In this document: positions 9,303-17,636 of the stretch, in pieces
Layout of the letters: every line of letters begins with the position of its first letter
How positions within the stretch are numbered: the first letter of the stretch is position 1
Source of the DNA: Nocardia sp. NBC_01329
GTDB lineage: Bacteria > Actinomycetota > Actinomycetes > Mycobacteriales > Mycobacteriaceae
Direction: 5' to 3'
DNA length: 64,000 nucleotides
NCBI RefSeq assembly: GCF_035956715.1
Contig: NZ_CP108381.1
Span: 186,001 to 250,000, forward strand
Made by a program: the position numbers and the translations under genes
The notes under the pieces: model-generated
Told to the model about the DNA's origin: nothing
Database searches by the model: none
What the model saw: only the letters and a program-made list of their open reading frames with translations

Positions 9303-9926
9303 ATGCGTACCGGGCGGGTTCTGGTAGTGGCGGCGATGCTGGGTTGTCTCTCGGCATGCGCCGACTCCGGGTCCACACCACCGGTCAGCTCCCCGGAGTT
9401 GGTGCCGGCGGTGCCGACATCGGAGGTGGACACGCCGGCGTTGCCGGTGCCGCCGATTCCGTTGCCGGGCGTGGCGGTGCCCGCGCCGGACGATACGGTG
9501 CCCAAACAGGCCGAAGCTTCGCCCGGGGCGCAGCTGACCGTGACCGATATCCGGCTGAGCCGGCACCCGGGGTTCGACCGGGTGGAGTACGAACTCGGCG
9601 GAGCGGGCACTCCGGGCTGGAGCGTGTGGTACACCGGGCGGGCTCTCCAGGACGGCAGCGGCCGGGAGTTGGAGGTAGCGGGCAATTCGGTGCTCGAGGT
9701 GCGGATCACCGGGTCGGCCTATCCCTTCGACAGTGCGGTGGTTCCGTACGCCGGCCCGGACCCGGCCACCGATCCGGCGGTCCCCGGGATCGCCGGGGTG
9801 TACCGGACCACCGTCTACGAGGGGGTCACGCAGTCGTTCATCGGGGTCGCCGCCGATGAACCCGGCTTCACGGTATCGAGCGCCGTGATGCCGAATCGCC
9901 TGGTCATCGATATCGCGACGGGTTAG
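9303..9926 (+). CDS. Lipoprotein with AMIN-like domain
   Basis: A 207-residue secreted protein. Basic MRTGR, a hydrophobic core and lipobox LSAC (cleavage before Cys) mark it as a lipoprotein. A Pro/Val/Ser-rich linker follows, then a C-terminal beta domain from LTVTDIRLSRHPGFDRVEYE to NRLVIDIATG, resembling the AMIN-like domain of actinobacterial envelope lipoproteins. AMIN domains usually help localise proteins to the cell wall; the exact ligand is unknown. TAGCAT at 9290-9295, seven bases before ATG 9303, suggests a leaderless transcript. Confidence 0.75.
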   Translation: MRTGRVLVVAAMLGCLSACADSGSTPPVSSPELVPAVPTSEVDTPALPVPPIPLPGVAVPAPDDTVPKQAEASPGAQLTVTDIRLSRHPGFDRVEYELGGAGTPGWSVWYTGRALQDGSGRELEVAGNSVLEVRITGSAYPFDSAVVPYAGPDPATDPAVPGIAGVYRTTVYEGVTQSFIGVAADEPGFTVSSAVMPNRLVIDIATG

Positions 9927-10082
9927 CGCGGGCGGACCGCGGTATCGGTTGATCATCAATGGCCAGGCTGGGCAGTCGAAATACGACCCGACACAGTACG
10001 GTTGACAGCACCGGTGGCTCAGATGTCCGGCGCGCCGGTGCGAAATACGGGGTCGTGGGCATCCGAGGGGAGTTCAACACCT

Positions 10083-10613
10083 ATGCGACGATTCGAACGA
10101 GCCGGCCTCGCCGCCGCCGTGACCGCACTGGTCGCGGGCGGTTTCGTCGCTGCCTGCGCGAACACCGTGACCGGTACCGCCCAGGTGAACCAGTCCGAGT
10201 TGCAGCTGTACACCTCCGAGGTCGAATCGTCGTCGGCCGCGGCCTCCTCCTCTCGGGCCGCCGCGGCGGCCGCCGCCGCCACCGATGTCTGCGAGGCGTT
10301 GCGCGATAACAACAATCCCGCGGTCGACGCTTTCAACGCCTACATCGACGCCAGTGACGCGAAGGCGCCCGATCTCGAGCCGAAGAAGCAGGCCGCGATC
10401 ACCGCGCTGCGCAATACTGCGAACAAGATCGATCAAAGCCTGAACCCGGATGTGCCCAAGGATGTCTCCACCCCGATGCGCACTTACCGCGACAATCTGA
10501 AATCACTGGCCGACCTGCTGGAACGCAACGCCTCGGTCGAAGAGGTGAACGGTCAGATCGATACCTTCAACAAGGACAAGGACGGCGCGTTCGACTCGTG
10601 TGACGGGTACTGA
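10083..10613 (+). CDS. Small Ala/Ser-rich lipoprotein
   Basis: 176 residues. Signal MRRFERAGLAAAVTALVAGG ends in lipobox VAAC. An Ala/Ser-rich low-complexity linker (about 48-70) leads to a helical C-terminal domain (VCEALRDNNNPAVDAFNAYI to DGAFDSCDGY) with one cysteine near each end, possibly a disulfide. GAGGGGAG just upstream supports ATG 10083. I recognise the general type, common in Nocardia and mycobacteria, but no function. It is convergent with imuB (8-bp gap). Confidence 0.7.
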   Translation: MRRFERAGLAAAVTALVAGGFVAACANTVTGTAQVNQSELQLYTSEVESSSAAASSSRAAAAAAAATDVCEALRDNNNPAVDAFNAYIDASDAKAPDLEPKKQAAITALRNTANKIDQSLNPDVPKDVSTPMRTYRDNLKSLADLLERNASVEEVNGQIDTFNKDKDGAFDSCDGY

Positions 10614-10621
10614 CCCGCCGT

Positions 10622-12208
10622 TCACTCGTAGAGCCCTTCCACATACCATCGGTCGTCCTGGACGAGCAGCAGCAGACTGTGTGGGCCGGGTAGTTCCACC
10701 TGCGCTCGAGCGCTGGGCGTCGCGCCGGGCGACCACCACAGTTCGTCCAGCAGCCAGGGTCCGGCCCACGCGGTGAGCCGCCAGCTGGATCGTCCCCAGC
10801 GCAACCGGACCGGGGGTCCGCTGAACCGCCCTCGTCCGGTGATGCGCACCGGTGCCCCGTCGGCGGATTCCAGGACGACCGGTGGGCGGTCGAGCATGAT
10901 CACGGCGGGGGCGGGTTCGGGGATCCGGCCCGGCCAGGGCGGTGCCGGATCGGTACGCGGGGCCTGTTCATCGCCGAAGGCGACCATGGTGACCCGTTCG
11001 GCCGGTCCGCGCCCCCCGCTGAGTACTCCCATCTGTACCGCGTCCCCGCCGAGCAGGCCCTGGACCCGGACCAGTGCGCGCAGCGCGCGTTCGTCACCCG
11101 ATCCGGTATCGCCCCACAGGCCCAGTTGCAGGGCGGCGGCCGGTACCAGCTCCACGGGGACAAGGTGCAGCAGGATGATGGGGCCGGTGGGACGGCCGTC
11201 CGGGGGCTGGGTCAGCCAGCCGTCCAGCTGCCAGCGCACCCGGTCGGCGATACCGTCGGCGGTCAGCGGTTCGGCGCAGCGCCACACCCGGGACAGGTGC
11301 TCGCCTGTTTCGGTTTCGGCGCGGATCTCCAGCCGGGTACAGGCCAGGGTGGCCGCCGACAGCGTCGCGGTCAGCCGGGTGGCCAGTATCCGTCCGGCGA
11401 ACGCGGCCCGGTCGACCCGGTCGATCGGCGGGTCGCAGGGCAGCCGGACCTCCAGTTCGAGTGCTGGTCGTCGCGGCGCCGGTGGTCGTTCCGGTAGGGC
11501 GCGGGCCACCCGGTGAGCGAGTATCGCGTCCGTGCCGAACCGGGAGGTGACCTGGGCCGGGGTCAGCTCGGCGAAATCGGCGATGCGGCGCAGGCCCAGC
11601 CGGTGCAGTAGGTCCAGGAGCGCGGCCCGTTCCGCGGCGGCCGGGCCGGGTTCGGCCGCCAGTTCCCCGATCGGCAGCGGCGCCAGGAACTGTGCGTCCT
11701 GCCCCGTGGGTACGAGGGTTCCGTGCCGCGCGGCGATGAGCGCGGTGGACAGTTCGTCGGCGATACCCACCCTGGCCTCGACTCCGGCCGTGGCCAGCGC
11801 GGCGAGTAACCGGCGGGCCGCGGCCTCGGCGGAACCGAAGTAGCGGATCACACCGCGCGCGGACAGTGCCAGCAGGCCGGGCCGCAGTACTTCCACGCCG
11901 GAGGCGAGCGTATCGACGGTCGCGGCGACCGGCTCGAAAAGCCGGGCGTCGCGGTCCGGGTCTTGTTGGGCGACGACCAGTTCCGGGCAGCGGCCCTGGG
12001 CTTCGCGTTTGCGCATACCGCGGCGGACCCCGGCTTCGCGGGCGGTGGCCGAGCAGGTGACGACCCGGTTCGCGTGCAGGACCGCCAGCGCTTGTTCCGG
12101 TGGTAGGCCCGCGCTCGCCGCCGCCGCGACCGCCGGCCAGTCCGGGCACCACACCGCCAGTACGCGGGGGCCGCCGCGCGTTGTGGCTGCGGTCCGGTCA
12201 GGAGGCAA
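10622..12208 (-). CDS. imuB: ImuB, catalytically inactive Y-family polymerase homologue
   Basis: A 528-residue protein of the Y-family (UmuC/DinB) fold. In actinobacteria ImuB links the sliding clamp, ImuA' and the error-prone polymerase DnaE2 in damage-induced mutagenesis. The start LAVWCPDWPAVAAAASAG lacks the metal-binding acidic pattern (DFFASVE) of active Y-family polymerases, as expected for ImuB. The little-finger region and a long C-terminal interaction tail follow. It overlaps imuA' by 11 bp (12198-12208), so the two are translationally linked. dnaE2 is not in the window. Confidence 0.92.
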   Translation of the reverse strand: MPPDRTAATTRGGPRVLAVWCPDWPAVAAAASAGLPPEQALAVLHANRVVTCSATAREAGVRRGMRKREAQGRCPELVVAQQDPDRDARLFEPVAATVDTLASGVEVLRPGLLALSARGVIRYFGSAEAAARRLLAALATAGVEARVGIADELSTALIAARHGTLVPTGQDAQFLAPLPIGELAAEPGPAAAERAALLDLLHRLGLRRIADFAELTPAQVTSRFGTDAILAHRVARALPERPPAPRRPALELEVRLPCDPPIDRVDRAAFAGRILATRLTATLSAATLACTRLEIRAETETGEHLSRVWRCAEPLTADGIADRVRWQLDGWLTQPPDGRPTGPIILLHLVPVELVPAAALQLGLWGDTGSGDERALRALVRVQGLLGGDAVQMGVLSGGRGPAERVTMVAFGDEQAPRTDPAPPWPGRIPEPAPAVIMLDRPPVVLESADGAPVRITGRGRFSGPPVRLRWGRSSWRLTAWAGPWLLDELWWSPGATPSARAQVELPGPHSLLLLVQDDRWYVEGLYE

Positions 12209-12998
12209 CCGAACGCTCCCGTCGTTGCGGGGCGTTCCCGTCGCCGGTCGCCGCGTCGCCGGGGACGGTCCACTCCACCCGGCCGCTCAGCGGGCGGGCG
12301 ACCAGCCTGCCCCGCTGTGGGATACCGGATTCGGCGCGGACCTCGACGTCGAGGGCGATCGAACGGATACGCCCGCTGCCCGTGCCGAGCCCGGTGTAGC
12401 CGGATACCTTCGCTTCCAGGCTCAGGTCCGGGGCCGGCCAGGAACCGCCGGTGACGATCAGTGCGGCACCCTTCCCGCGGGCTTTCGCGGCGAGTACCCG
12501 GGCGCGCGCGGGCGCCACCGCGCCGCCGCCGAGACCGAGCACCACCAACTCCATACCGTCGAGCAATACCGCCGCCACCTCCACCGGATCCCGGCCGGCG
12601 TCGGCGATCACGGCGAGCCGGTCCAGCCGGGCGCCCATCTCGACGGCCGCGAGCAGGCCCAGCCGAGGAAGTCCGACAGCGGCCGCGTGCCCACCCGATT
12701 CGGTGACCGCGGCGAGTAGACCGGCCAGCAACGACCCGGCACCGGTGTAGGCCGCTACCGTGCCCTTGACCAGGCCGCCTTCGGGCAACAGGGGAGACAG
12801 GGCCGAGGGGACCGGCAGGATCTCCCGCCGCAGGCCCGCTGCCGGGGCCACCGGCGCGGACAGGCCGTTCTCGCCGCGTAGTGCTGCCGCGGGGCCGGGT
12901 ACACATCCGCCGCTCGCCGCCCGCGCCCGCCGCAACTGCGCCAGTTCACGCAGTTGCGCGCCGCTGGCCTTCGGGGGCCGTGCCGTCATACTCCTCAC
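12198..12998 (-). CDS. imuA: ImuA' mutasome protein
   Basis: A 266-residue RecA-fold-like protein of the ImuA' type, first gene of the imuA'-imuB pair. The core retains the RecA-like layout (GGLVKGTVAAYTGAGSLLAG, then AVEMGARLDRLAVIADAG and LVVLGLGGG), but no clean Walker A is present, as is usual for ImuA'. GTG 12998 is the first start and ATG 12989 an alternative. ImuA' is needed with ImuB and DnaE2 for SOS translesion synthesis. An SOS box 76 bp upstream (13074-13089) indicates LexA control. Confidence 0.9.
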   Translation of the reverse strand: MRSMTARPPKASGAQLRELAQLRRARAASGGCVPGPAAALRGENGLSAPVAPAAGLRREILPVPSALSPLLPEGGLVKGTVAAYTGAGSLLAGLLAAVTESGGHAAAVGLPRLGLLAAVEMGARLDRLAVIADAGRDPVEVAAVLLDGMELVVLGLGGGAVAPARARVLAAKARGKGAALIVTGGSWPAPDLSLEAKVSGYTGLGTGSGRIRSIALDVEVRAESGIPQRGRLVARPLSGRVEWTVPGDAATGDGNAPQRRERSVAS

Positions 12999-13073
12999 CC
13001 ACTTCCGCGACGGATGCCGGACAGTCGGCCGGTCGCACCGAAGTGGCCGGCACCGCCCCAGCTACCTCCTGTT

Positions 13074-13089
13074 TCGAACATACATTCGA
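13074..13089 (-). promoter_or_regulatory. SOS (LexA) box of imuA'-imuB
   Basis: TCGAAC-ATAC-ATTCGA differs by one base in the right half from the actinobacterial LexA consensus TCGAAC-N4-GTTCGA. It lies 76 bp before the imuA' start, where the known imuA' SOS box is expected. Confidence 0.85.
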
Positions 13090-13227
13090 CAGCCTATCGG
13101 CTGGAACCCGCCCCCGGAAGCACCGTCGCGGGATAGCTACGACCCGCTGTAGTGAACGCAGTCACGTGTTATACGGTCCGGCTCCGAATCCGGCCAGCTA
13201 CCACCGAATTCGGCTAGTCTCACTCCC

Positions 13228-14352
13228 ATGATCGATCGCGCCCGTCCCATCGTCGGCCCGGACTATCTGGTCGCCGGCCGATACCGCCTGCAGTCGAAAC
13301 TGGGCGGGGGCGGTATGGGTGCGGTATGGCTGGCCAAGGACCGGTTGCTGGACCGCGAAGTCGCCATCAAACAGGTGCTGTCCACCGCTGGAATGGACGA
13401 GGCGCAGGCCCGGCGCATCCGCGACCAGATCGTGCACGAGGGCCGGGTCGCGGCGAAACTGTCCCACGAGCATGCCATCGCCGTCTACGACGTGGTGCTC
13501 GAGGCCGGTGAGCCCTGGCTGGTGATGGAGCATCTGCCCTCGCGCAGCGTGGCCCGGGCGCTCTCGCTGGTGAACGCCCTCCCGGTGATCGAGGTGGCCC
13601 AGATCGGCGCCCAGGTCGCCGACGCGCTGGCCGCCGCGCACCATGTCGGGATCGTGCACCGCGATATCAAACCGGGAAATATCCTCGTCGCCGACCGCGG
13701 ACCCGGAGTCGGGATGGCGAAGCTGAGCGATTTCGGTATCTCCCGCAATGTCACCGAGGCCCACGACGAACCGGACGGAATGATCACCGGTACGCCCGCC
13801 TATCTACCGCCGGAAGTGGCGCGCGGCCACCAGCCCACCGCGGCCAGTGATGTGTTCTCCCTCGGCGCCACCCTCTACACCGCCATCGAGGGGCAGCCGC
13901 CGTTCGGGATGGACGACGACACCGGTGCCATCGTGGAACGCGCCGCCATGGCGCAGATCATTCCGCCCGGTCGTAGCGGGGTGCTCACCCGGGCGCTGCT
14001 GCACATGATGGAACCCGCCCCGCAGCGACGACCCACCATGGCCGAGGCGCGCGACGAGATCCTGGCCGCCGCGTTCGGTCCCGGTGCGGCCGGAAATATC
14101 CTCGGCGCGCCGGTGCGTACCGAGGACGGCACCATTCCCGCATGGGCGGCCCGTAACTCCGCCGCCGGATTGCGCAGCCCCCGCTCCGGGCCGTTGCCCC
14201 GGCGCGCGCAGCCGCACCAGCCGCGGCCCGCCGCCGTCGCGGTTCCGGCCCCACGAGCCGGTGCGCGTCAGCTCAGTCCGACCGTGGCCGTCACCGTCGG
14301 CCTGCTGATCGGGCTGCTCATCATCATCATGATCCTCGTCATGGTGATGTAG
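13228..14352 (+). CDS. Membrane Ser/Thr protein kinase without sensor domain
   Basis: A 374-residue Hanks-type (PknB-like) kinase. Glycine loop LGGGGMGAVW, ATP lysine Lys48 in VAIKQ, catalytic loop HRDIKPGN (Asp146), DFG (LSDFGIS), activation segment with GTPAYLPPEV. A proline-rich juxtamembrane linker is followed by one transmembrane helix (SPTVAVTVGLLIGLLIIIMI), and the protein ends about seven residues later. There is therefore no extracellular PASTA or other sensor, so activation probably depends on a partner or on dimerisation. TAGTCT (13215-13220), seven bases before the ATG, suggests a leaderless promoter. Substrate unknown. Confidence 0.9.
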   Translation: MIDRARPIVGPDYLVAGRYRLQSKLGGGGMGAVWLAKDRLLDREVAIKQVLSTAGMDEAQARRIRDQIVHEGRVAAKLSHEHAIAVYDVVLEAGEPWLVMEHLPSRSVARALSLVNALPVIEVAQIGAQVADALAAAHHVGIVHRDIKPGNILVADRGPGVGMAKLSDFGISRNVTEAHDEPDGMITGTPAYLPPEVARGHQPTAASDVFSLGATLYTAIEGQPPFGMDDDTGAIVERAAMAQIIPPGRSGVLTRALLHMMEPAPQRRPTMAEARDEILAAAFGPGAAGNILGAPVRTEDGTIPAWAARNSAAGLRSPRSGPLPRRAQPHQPRPAAVAVPAPRAGARQLSPTVAVTVGLLIGLLIIIMILVMVM

Positions 14353-14364
14353 AGCCGAACCGGA

Positions 14365-14826
14365 TCAGCCCGGTAGCGTTCCGCCGCTAGCGGATTCGTC
14401 GAGCAGCAGCCCCAGCGTCTCCCGGAATTCGGCCGCGCGACCGGCGCCCAGGATCCGCGCCCAATCGCGTTCCACCGCGACCATGCTGTCGCGCAGTATG
14501 CCGAACGCCGCGCGCCCGCGGTCGGTCAGACAGATCAGCTTGGCTCGCCGGTCGGTGGGGTCGGCGGCGCGGATGAGATAGCCGCCGCGTTCCAGTGTGC
14601 CCACGACCTGGGCGGTGGCCTGCCGGGTGACCCCGATCCGTGGCGCAAGCTCCGACACCCGCTGCCCGCCCGCCAGCAGCGGCGGGAAGAGTTGCAGAGC
14701 GTGGCGTGGATGGAGATCGGTCATACCCGCGGCGGTGAACGCCGTGGCCAGCCGGACGCTGGTGGCGCGGGTCAGCCGGTACATCAGTACGGCCGGCGAT
14801 GATGTCGCGGCGGTGGACTCGCTCAT
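14365..14826 (-). CDS. MarR-family transcriptional regulator
   Basis: A 153-residue winged-helix protein. The recognition region RVSELAPRIGVTRQATAQVVG and the wing (GGYLIRAADPTDRRAKLICLTDRG, interrupted here for length at ADP) are classic MarR. Flanking helices form the dimer. The start is ATG 14826. It is divergent from the Bax-inhibitor gene, with a 354-bp gap holding a TATAAT box and a short palindrome that could be its own operator. Ligand unknown. Confidence 0.87.
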   Translation of the reverse strand: MSESTAATSSPAVLMYRLTRATSVRLATAFTAAGMTDLHPRHALQLFPPLLAGGQRVSELAPRIGVTRQATAQVVGTLERGGYLIRAADPTDRRAKLICLTDRGRAAFGILRDSMVAVERDWARILGAGRAAEFRETLGLLLDESASGGTLPG

Positions 14827-14914
14827 GACGACCGATTCTCCGCTCCGGGGAGCATATCGCCTCGTTTCCGTATTCCGCCGATGCCTGGATATGAGCCGAC
14901 CGAGGCGGCGCACC

Positions 14915-14939
14915 ATTATAGGCAAGGTGATTGCACAAT
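14915..14939 (-). promoter_or_regulatory. Probable MarR promoter with palindrome
   Basis: TATAAT on the minus strand (complement of 14915-14920) is a perfect -10 about 90 bp before the MarR start. The palindrome ATTG-CA-CAAT at 14930-14939 falls in the spacer/-35 zone. Autorepression by MarR is plausible. I see nothing else in 14827-15160 apart from this site. Confidence 0.35.
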
Positions 14940-15180
14940 TGGATAGGACACTCCGGGACAGGCGATATCCGTATTCGAAGTGGTTACGGTCGGCGTTTAT
15001 GCCGGTCCGTGGTCCATTGGGACCCGACCGGCGGTAAGGTCCGGTTTGTCTGTCTTGTCGTCTCGCCGGGAACTCCACCGGGGTCCGTGATCGTTGGATG
15101 GACAGTTGGATATCGAGTAACAGCTCGAGCCGACGGTCGTGCCCCGGTATGGCCAACGAACTCCGAGAAAGGGATTTGCG

Positions 15181-16035
15181 GTGCGCGCCACAAGCAATCC
15201 GGTATTCAAGAATCTGCCGAAGCAGGAAACCGGCTACGCGGGCTTCGGCTCGGCGGCCGCCGGCGCGGGACAGCTGGGCTACCAGTACGGCAACCAGCAG
15301 CAGTACCCGCAGCAATATCAGCAGCCGTATCCGCAGGCGCCGACCCGGTCGCTGACCATCGACGACGTGGTCACCAAAACCGGTATCACGCTGGGTGTCC
15401 TCGCGCTCTCCGCGCTGGTCACCTATCTGCTGACCAGCGCCAACACCGGTCTGGCTCCGCTGTTCGTCATCGGCGGTGGCCTCATCGGCCTGGTTCTCGT
15501 ACTGGTCGCCACCTTCGGCAACAAGGCCGACAACCCGGCGCTCGTGCTCTCCTACGCGGTCGCCGAAGGTGTCTTCGTCGGCGCCCTGTCGTTCATGTTC
15601 ACCGACATCAGCTTCGGTGGCGCGGGCGGCGCCGGCATGATCGGCCAGGCCGTCCTGGGCACCTTCGGTGTGTTCGCCGGCATGCTGGTCGTCTACAAGA
15701 CCGGAGCCATCCGGGTCACCCCGCGATTCACCCGCATGCTGATCGGCGCCATGATCGGCATTCTGGTCCTGGTCGTCGGCAACCTGGTCGCGAGCTTCTT
15801 CACCGACGGTGGCTTCGGCCTGCGCGACGGTGGCCCGATCGCCATCATCTTCAGTCTCGTGGTCATCGCCATCGCCGCGTTCAGCTTCCTGCTGGACTTC
15901 GACGCCGCCGATCAGCTCATCCGCGCCCAGGCTCCGCCGAAGGCGGCATGGGGCGTCGCCCTCGGCCTCACAGTCACCCTGGTCTGGCTCTACGTGGAGA
16001 TCCTGCGCCTGCTGAGCTACTTCCAGAGCGACTAG
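15181..16035 (+). CDS. Bax inhibitor-1/YccA-family membrane protein
   Basis: 284 residues from GTG 15181 with GAAAGGG at 15167-15174 as ribosome site. The N-terminus (SSNP-like TSNPVFKNLPKQ) is the standard opening of the actinobacterial family. A Gln/Tyr-rich cytosolic segment (about 35-55) precedes seven hydrophobic helices, ending with the conserved DFDAADQLI and LRLLSYFQSD. Family members are thought to act as Ca2+ leak channels or stress modulators; the bacterial role is not settled. A strong terminator follows. Confidence 0.9.
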   Translation: MRATSNPVFKNLPKQETGYAGFGSAAAGAGQLGYQYGNQQQYPQQYQQPYPQAPTRSLTIDDVVTKTGITLGVLALSALVTYLLTSANTGLAPLFVIGGGLIGLVLVLVATFGNKADNPALVLSYAVAEGVFVGALSFMFTDISFGGAGGAGMIGQAVLGTFGVFAGMLVVYKTGAIRVTPRFTRMLIGAMIGILVLVVGNLVASFFTDGGFGLRDGGPIAIIFSLVVIAIAAFSFLLDFDAADQLIRAQAPPKAAWGVALGLTVTLVWLYVEILRLLSYFQSD

Positions 16036-16056
16036 TAGCAATCGCAACCGTATGAA

Positions 16057-16084
16057 GACGGCCCCCACTCCGGTGGGGGCCGTC
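16057..16084 (+). terminator. Terminator after Bax-inhibitor gene
   Basis: Perfect 12-bp stem (16057-16068 with 16073-16084, GACGGCCCCCAC) and a TCCG tetraloop, 21 bp after the stop. It could also serve the convergent caspase gene. Confidence 0.8.
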
Positions 16085-16151
16085 GCACATTCCGGGTGCC
16101 GATCAGTCGCATTCTTCGAGCCCCGTCACCGGCTGCGCGTAGCCGGTCCGA

Positions 16152-17636
16152 TCAAGAATTCGAACGCTTTCGGAAGGTACTGAGGAAAGCGCGGAAGTCC
16201 TCGACCTTGACGTGATCCTGTCCCAGGATTTTTTCCAAGGGCCCCAGAACTTCATCGAGCAGCGCAACTGCTTCATCGAGTTTTCTCGCTGCGTCTCGAG
16301 CAGCAGCAAGTCCTCGTTCGGTGGCCGAGGTGTCGGGGTGCTGTTCACCGAGTACTCGGCGGCGAGCTTCGAGGACCTGTTCGTACAGCTCGATCGCCTC
16401 GGTGTTCCGATCCGCCTTTTCGTAGGTGTGTGCGAGGCCGTGCCCGGTGGTGAGGGTTTCGGGGTCGTCCTCGCCGAGTACTCGGCGGCGAGCTTCGAGG
16501 ATCTGCTCGTACAGCTCGATCGACTCCTCGACCCGACCCACTTTCTGGTAGCTGTGGGAGAGGTTGTGGCCGGTGGTGAGGGTGGCAGGGTCGTCCTCGC
16601 CGAGGATCCGACGCTCACTGGCGAAGACCTGTTCGTACAGCTCGATCACCTCCTCGACCCGACCCACTTTCTGGTAGGTGTGTGCGAGATTGTGCCCGGT
16701 GATCAGGGTGGCGAGATTGTCCTCGCCGAGTACTCGACGGCGATTTTCGAGGATCTGCTCGTACAGTTCGATCGCCTCCTCCTCCCGCCCCGCCTGCTCG
16801 TAGCCGTAGGCGAGATTGTGCCCGGTGAGCAAGGTGGAAGGGTCGTCATCACCGAGGGATTCTCGCTGGTTGGTGAGAACGTTCTCGAGTTCCTCGATGG
16901 TTTGTGGTGCGGAACTCGCGTTGGGGAACAGGACGATCCGGCCAGCGGCATTGGTGGTGCGGCGTTGGGGTTCGGGGTGCCCGTGGCGTTGGAGGTGGCG
17001 TCGGGTGTGGGTGTAGAGATCGTCCAGGGCGAGCCCGGGGGTGGCGGTCGCTGCGGTGAGGAGCGCTGCGGTGAAGGCGGTATGCCGGTCCCCTGTCGGG
17101 GCGAACGAAGGTTCGTTCCGGGCGGACGAGGTAATGGTGTAGGTGCCGGCGATATCGGCTTGGCCGAGGACGGCGTCGGGACCGTCGGTGAGAGCTTCGA
17201 ACGCGCGGCCGGAGAAGCAGCAGTCCAGGATGAGGATGCGGGTGGCGGCGGGGCTGTCGAGGACCGCTTCGCGCAAGGTGCTGAAGGGCAGCGCGGTCCA
17301 GCGGGTCCGGTCGGGGTGGGTGCCGGTCAGTGCCAGATGCAGGCGTCCGCGGCGGTCGAGCACGCCGTGACCGGTGTAGTACACCAGCAGGGTGTCGCCG
17401 GCCTGCTCGGCGGCGTCTTCGAGGATGTGGCCGATATGCGCGCTGCTGCTCGGATCGGCGACGGTCCAGCAGTTCTCCGGGCTCAGGATGCCGTCGGGAG
17501 CGGTGAGTAGTCGGCGCAGGTCGGTGAGATTGTTGGTGGCGGCGGGGATGTGGTGCAGGCGTTCGTAGTGGTCGTAGGCGCCGACGCCGATCAGGACGGC
17601 GCGGGAGTTCTCCCGGTCCGGGTGTCGGGAGCTCAT
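16152..17636 (-). CDS. EACC1-associated caspase fused to TPR repeats
   Basis: A 494-residue predicted conflict-system effector. Residues 10-238 are a caspase/peptidase C14 domain: strand RAVLIGVGAY, catalytic His90 in YYTGHG, catalytic Cys140 in ILDCCFSG. Residues 271-480 are five consecutive units of exactly 42 residues of kinesin-light-chain-type TPR, each near the pattern TGHNLAHTYQKVGRVEE / IELYEQ / RRVLGEDDP. The first four are almost identical and the fifth has diverged. No NTPase module is present, unlike the STAND-linked relatives. The ATG overlaps the EACC1 stop by four bases (ATGA, 17633-17636). The TPRs probably sense a partner or trigger and the caspase executes proteolysis; its targets are unknown. 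Confidence 0.88.
   Translation of the reverse strand: MSSRHPDRENSRAVLIGVGAYDHYERLHHIPAATNNLTDLRRLLTAPDGILSPENCWTVADPSSSAHIGHILEDAAEQAGDTLLVYYTGHGVLDRRGRLHLALTGTHPDRTRWTALPFSTLREAVLDSPAATRILILDCCFSGRAFEALTDGPDAVLGQADIAGTYTITSSARNEPSFAPTGDRHTAFTAALLTAATATPGLALDDLYTHTRRHLQRHGHPEPQRRTTNAAGRIVLFPNASSAPQTIEELENVLTNQRESLGDDDPSTLLTGHNLAYGYEQAGREEEAIELYEQILENRRRVLGEDNLATLITGHNLAHTYQKVGRVEEVIELYEQVFASERRILGEDDPATLTTGHNLSHSYQKVGRVEESIELYEQILEARRRVLGEDDPETLTTGHGLAHTYEKADRNTEAIELYEQVLEARRRVLGEQHPDTSATERGLAAARDAARKLDEAVALLDEVLGPLEKILGQDHVKVEDFRAFLSTFRKRSNS
16197..16826 (-). repeat. Five tandem 126-bp units coding TPRs
   Basis: The TPR part of the caspase gene is a DNA-level tandem repeat with 126-bp period. 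Long stretches, for example around 16350-16378 and 16476-16504, are identical between units. Such arrays change copy number by slippage or unequal recombination. Confidence 0.8.
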
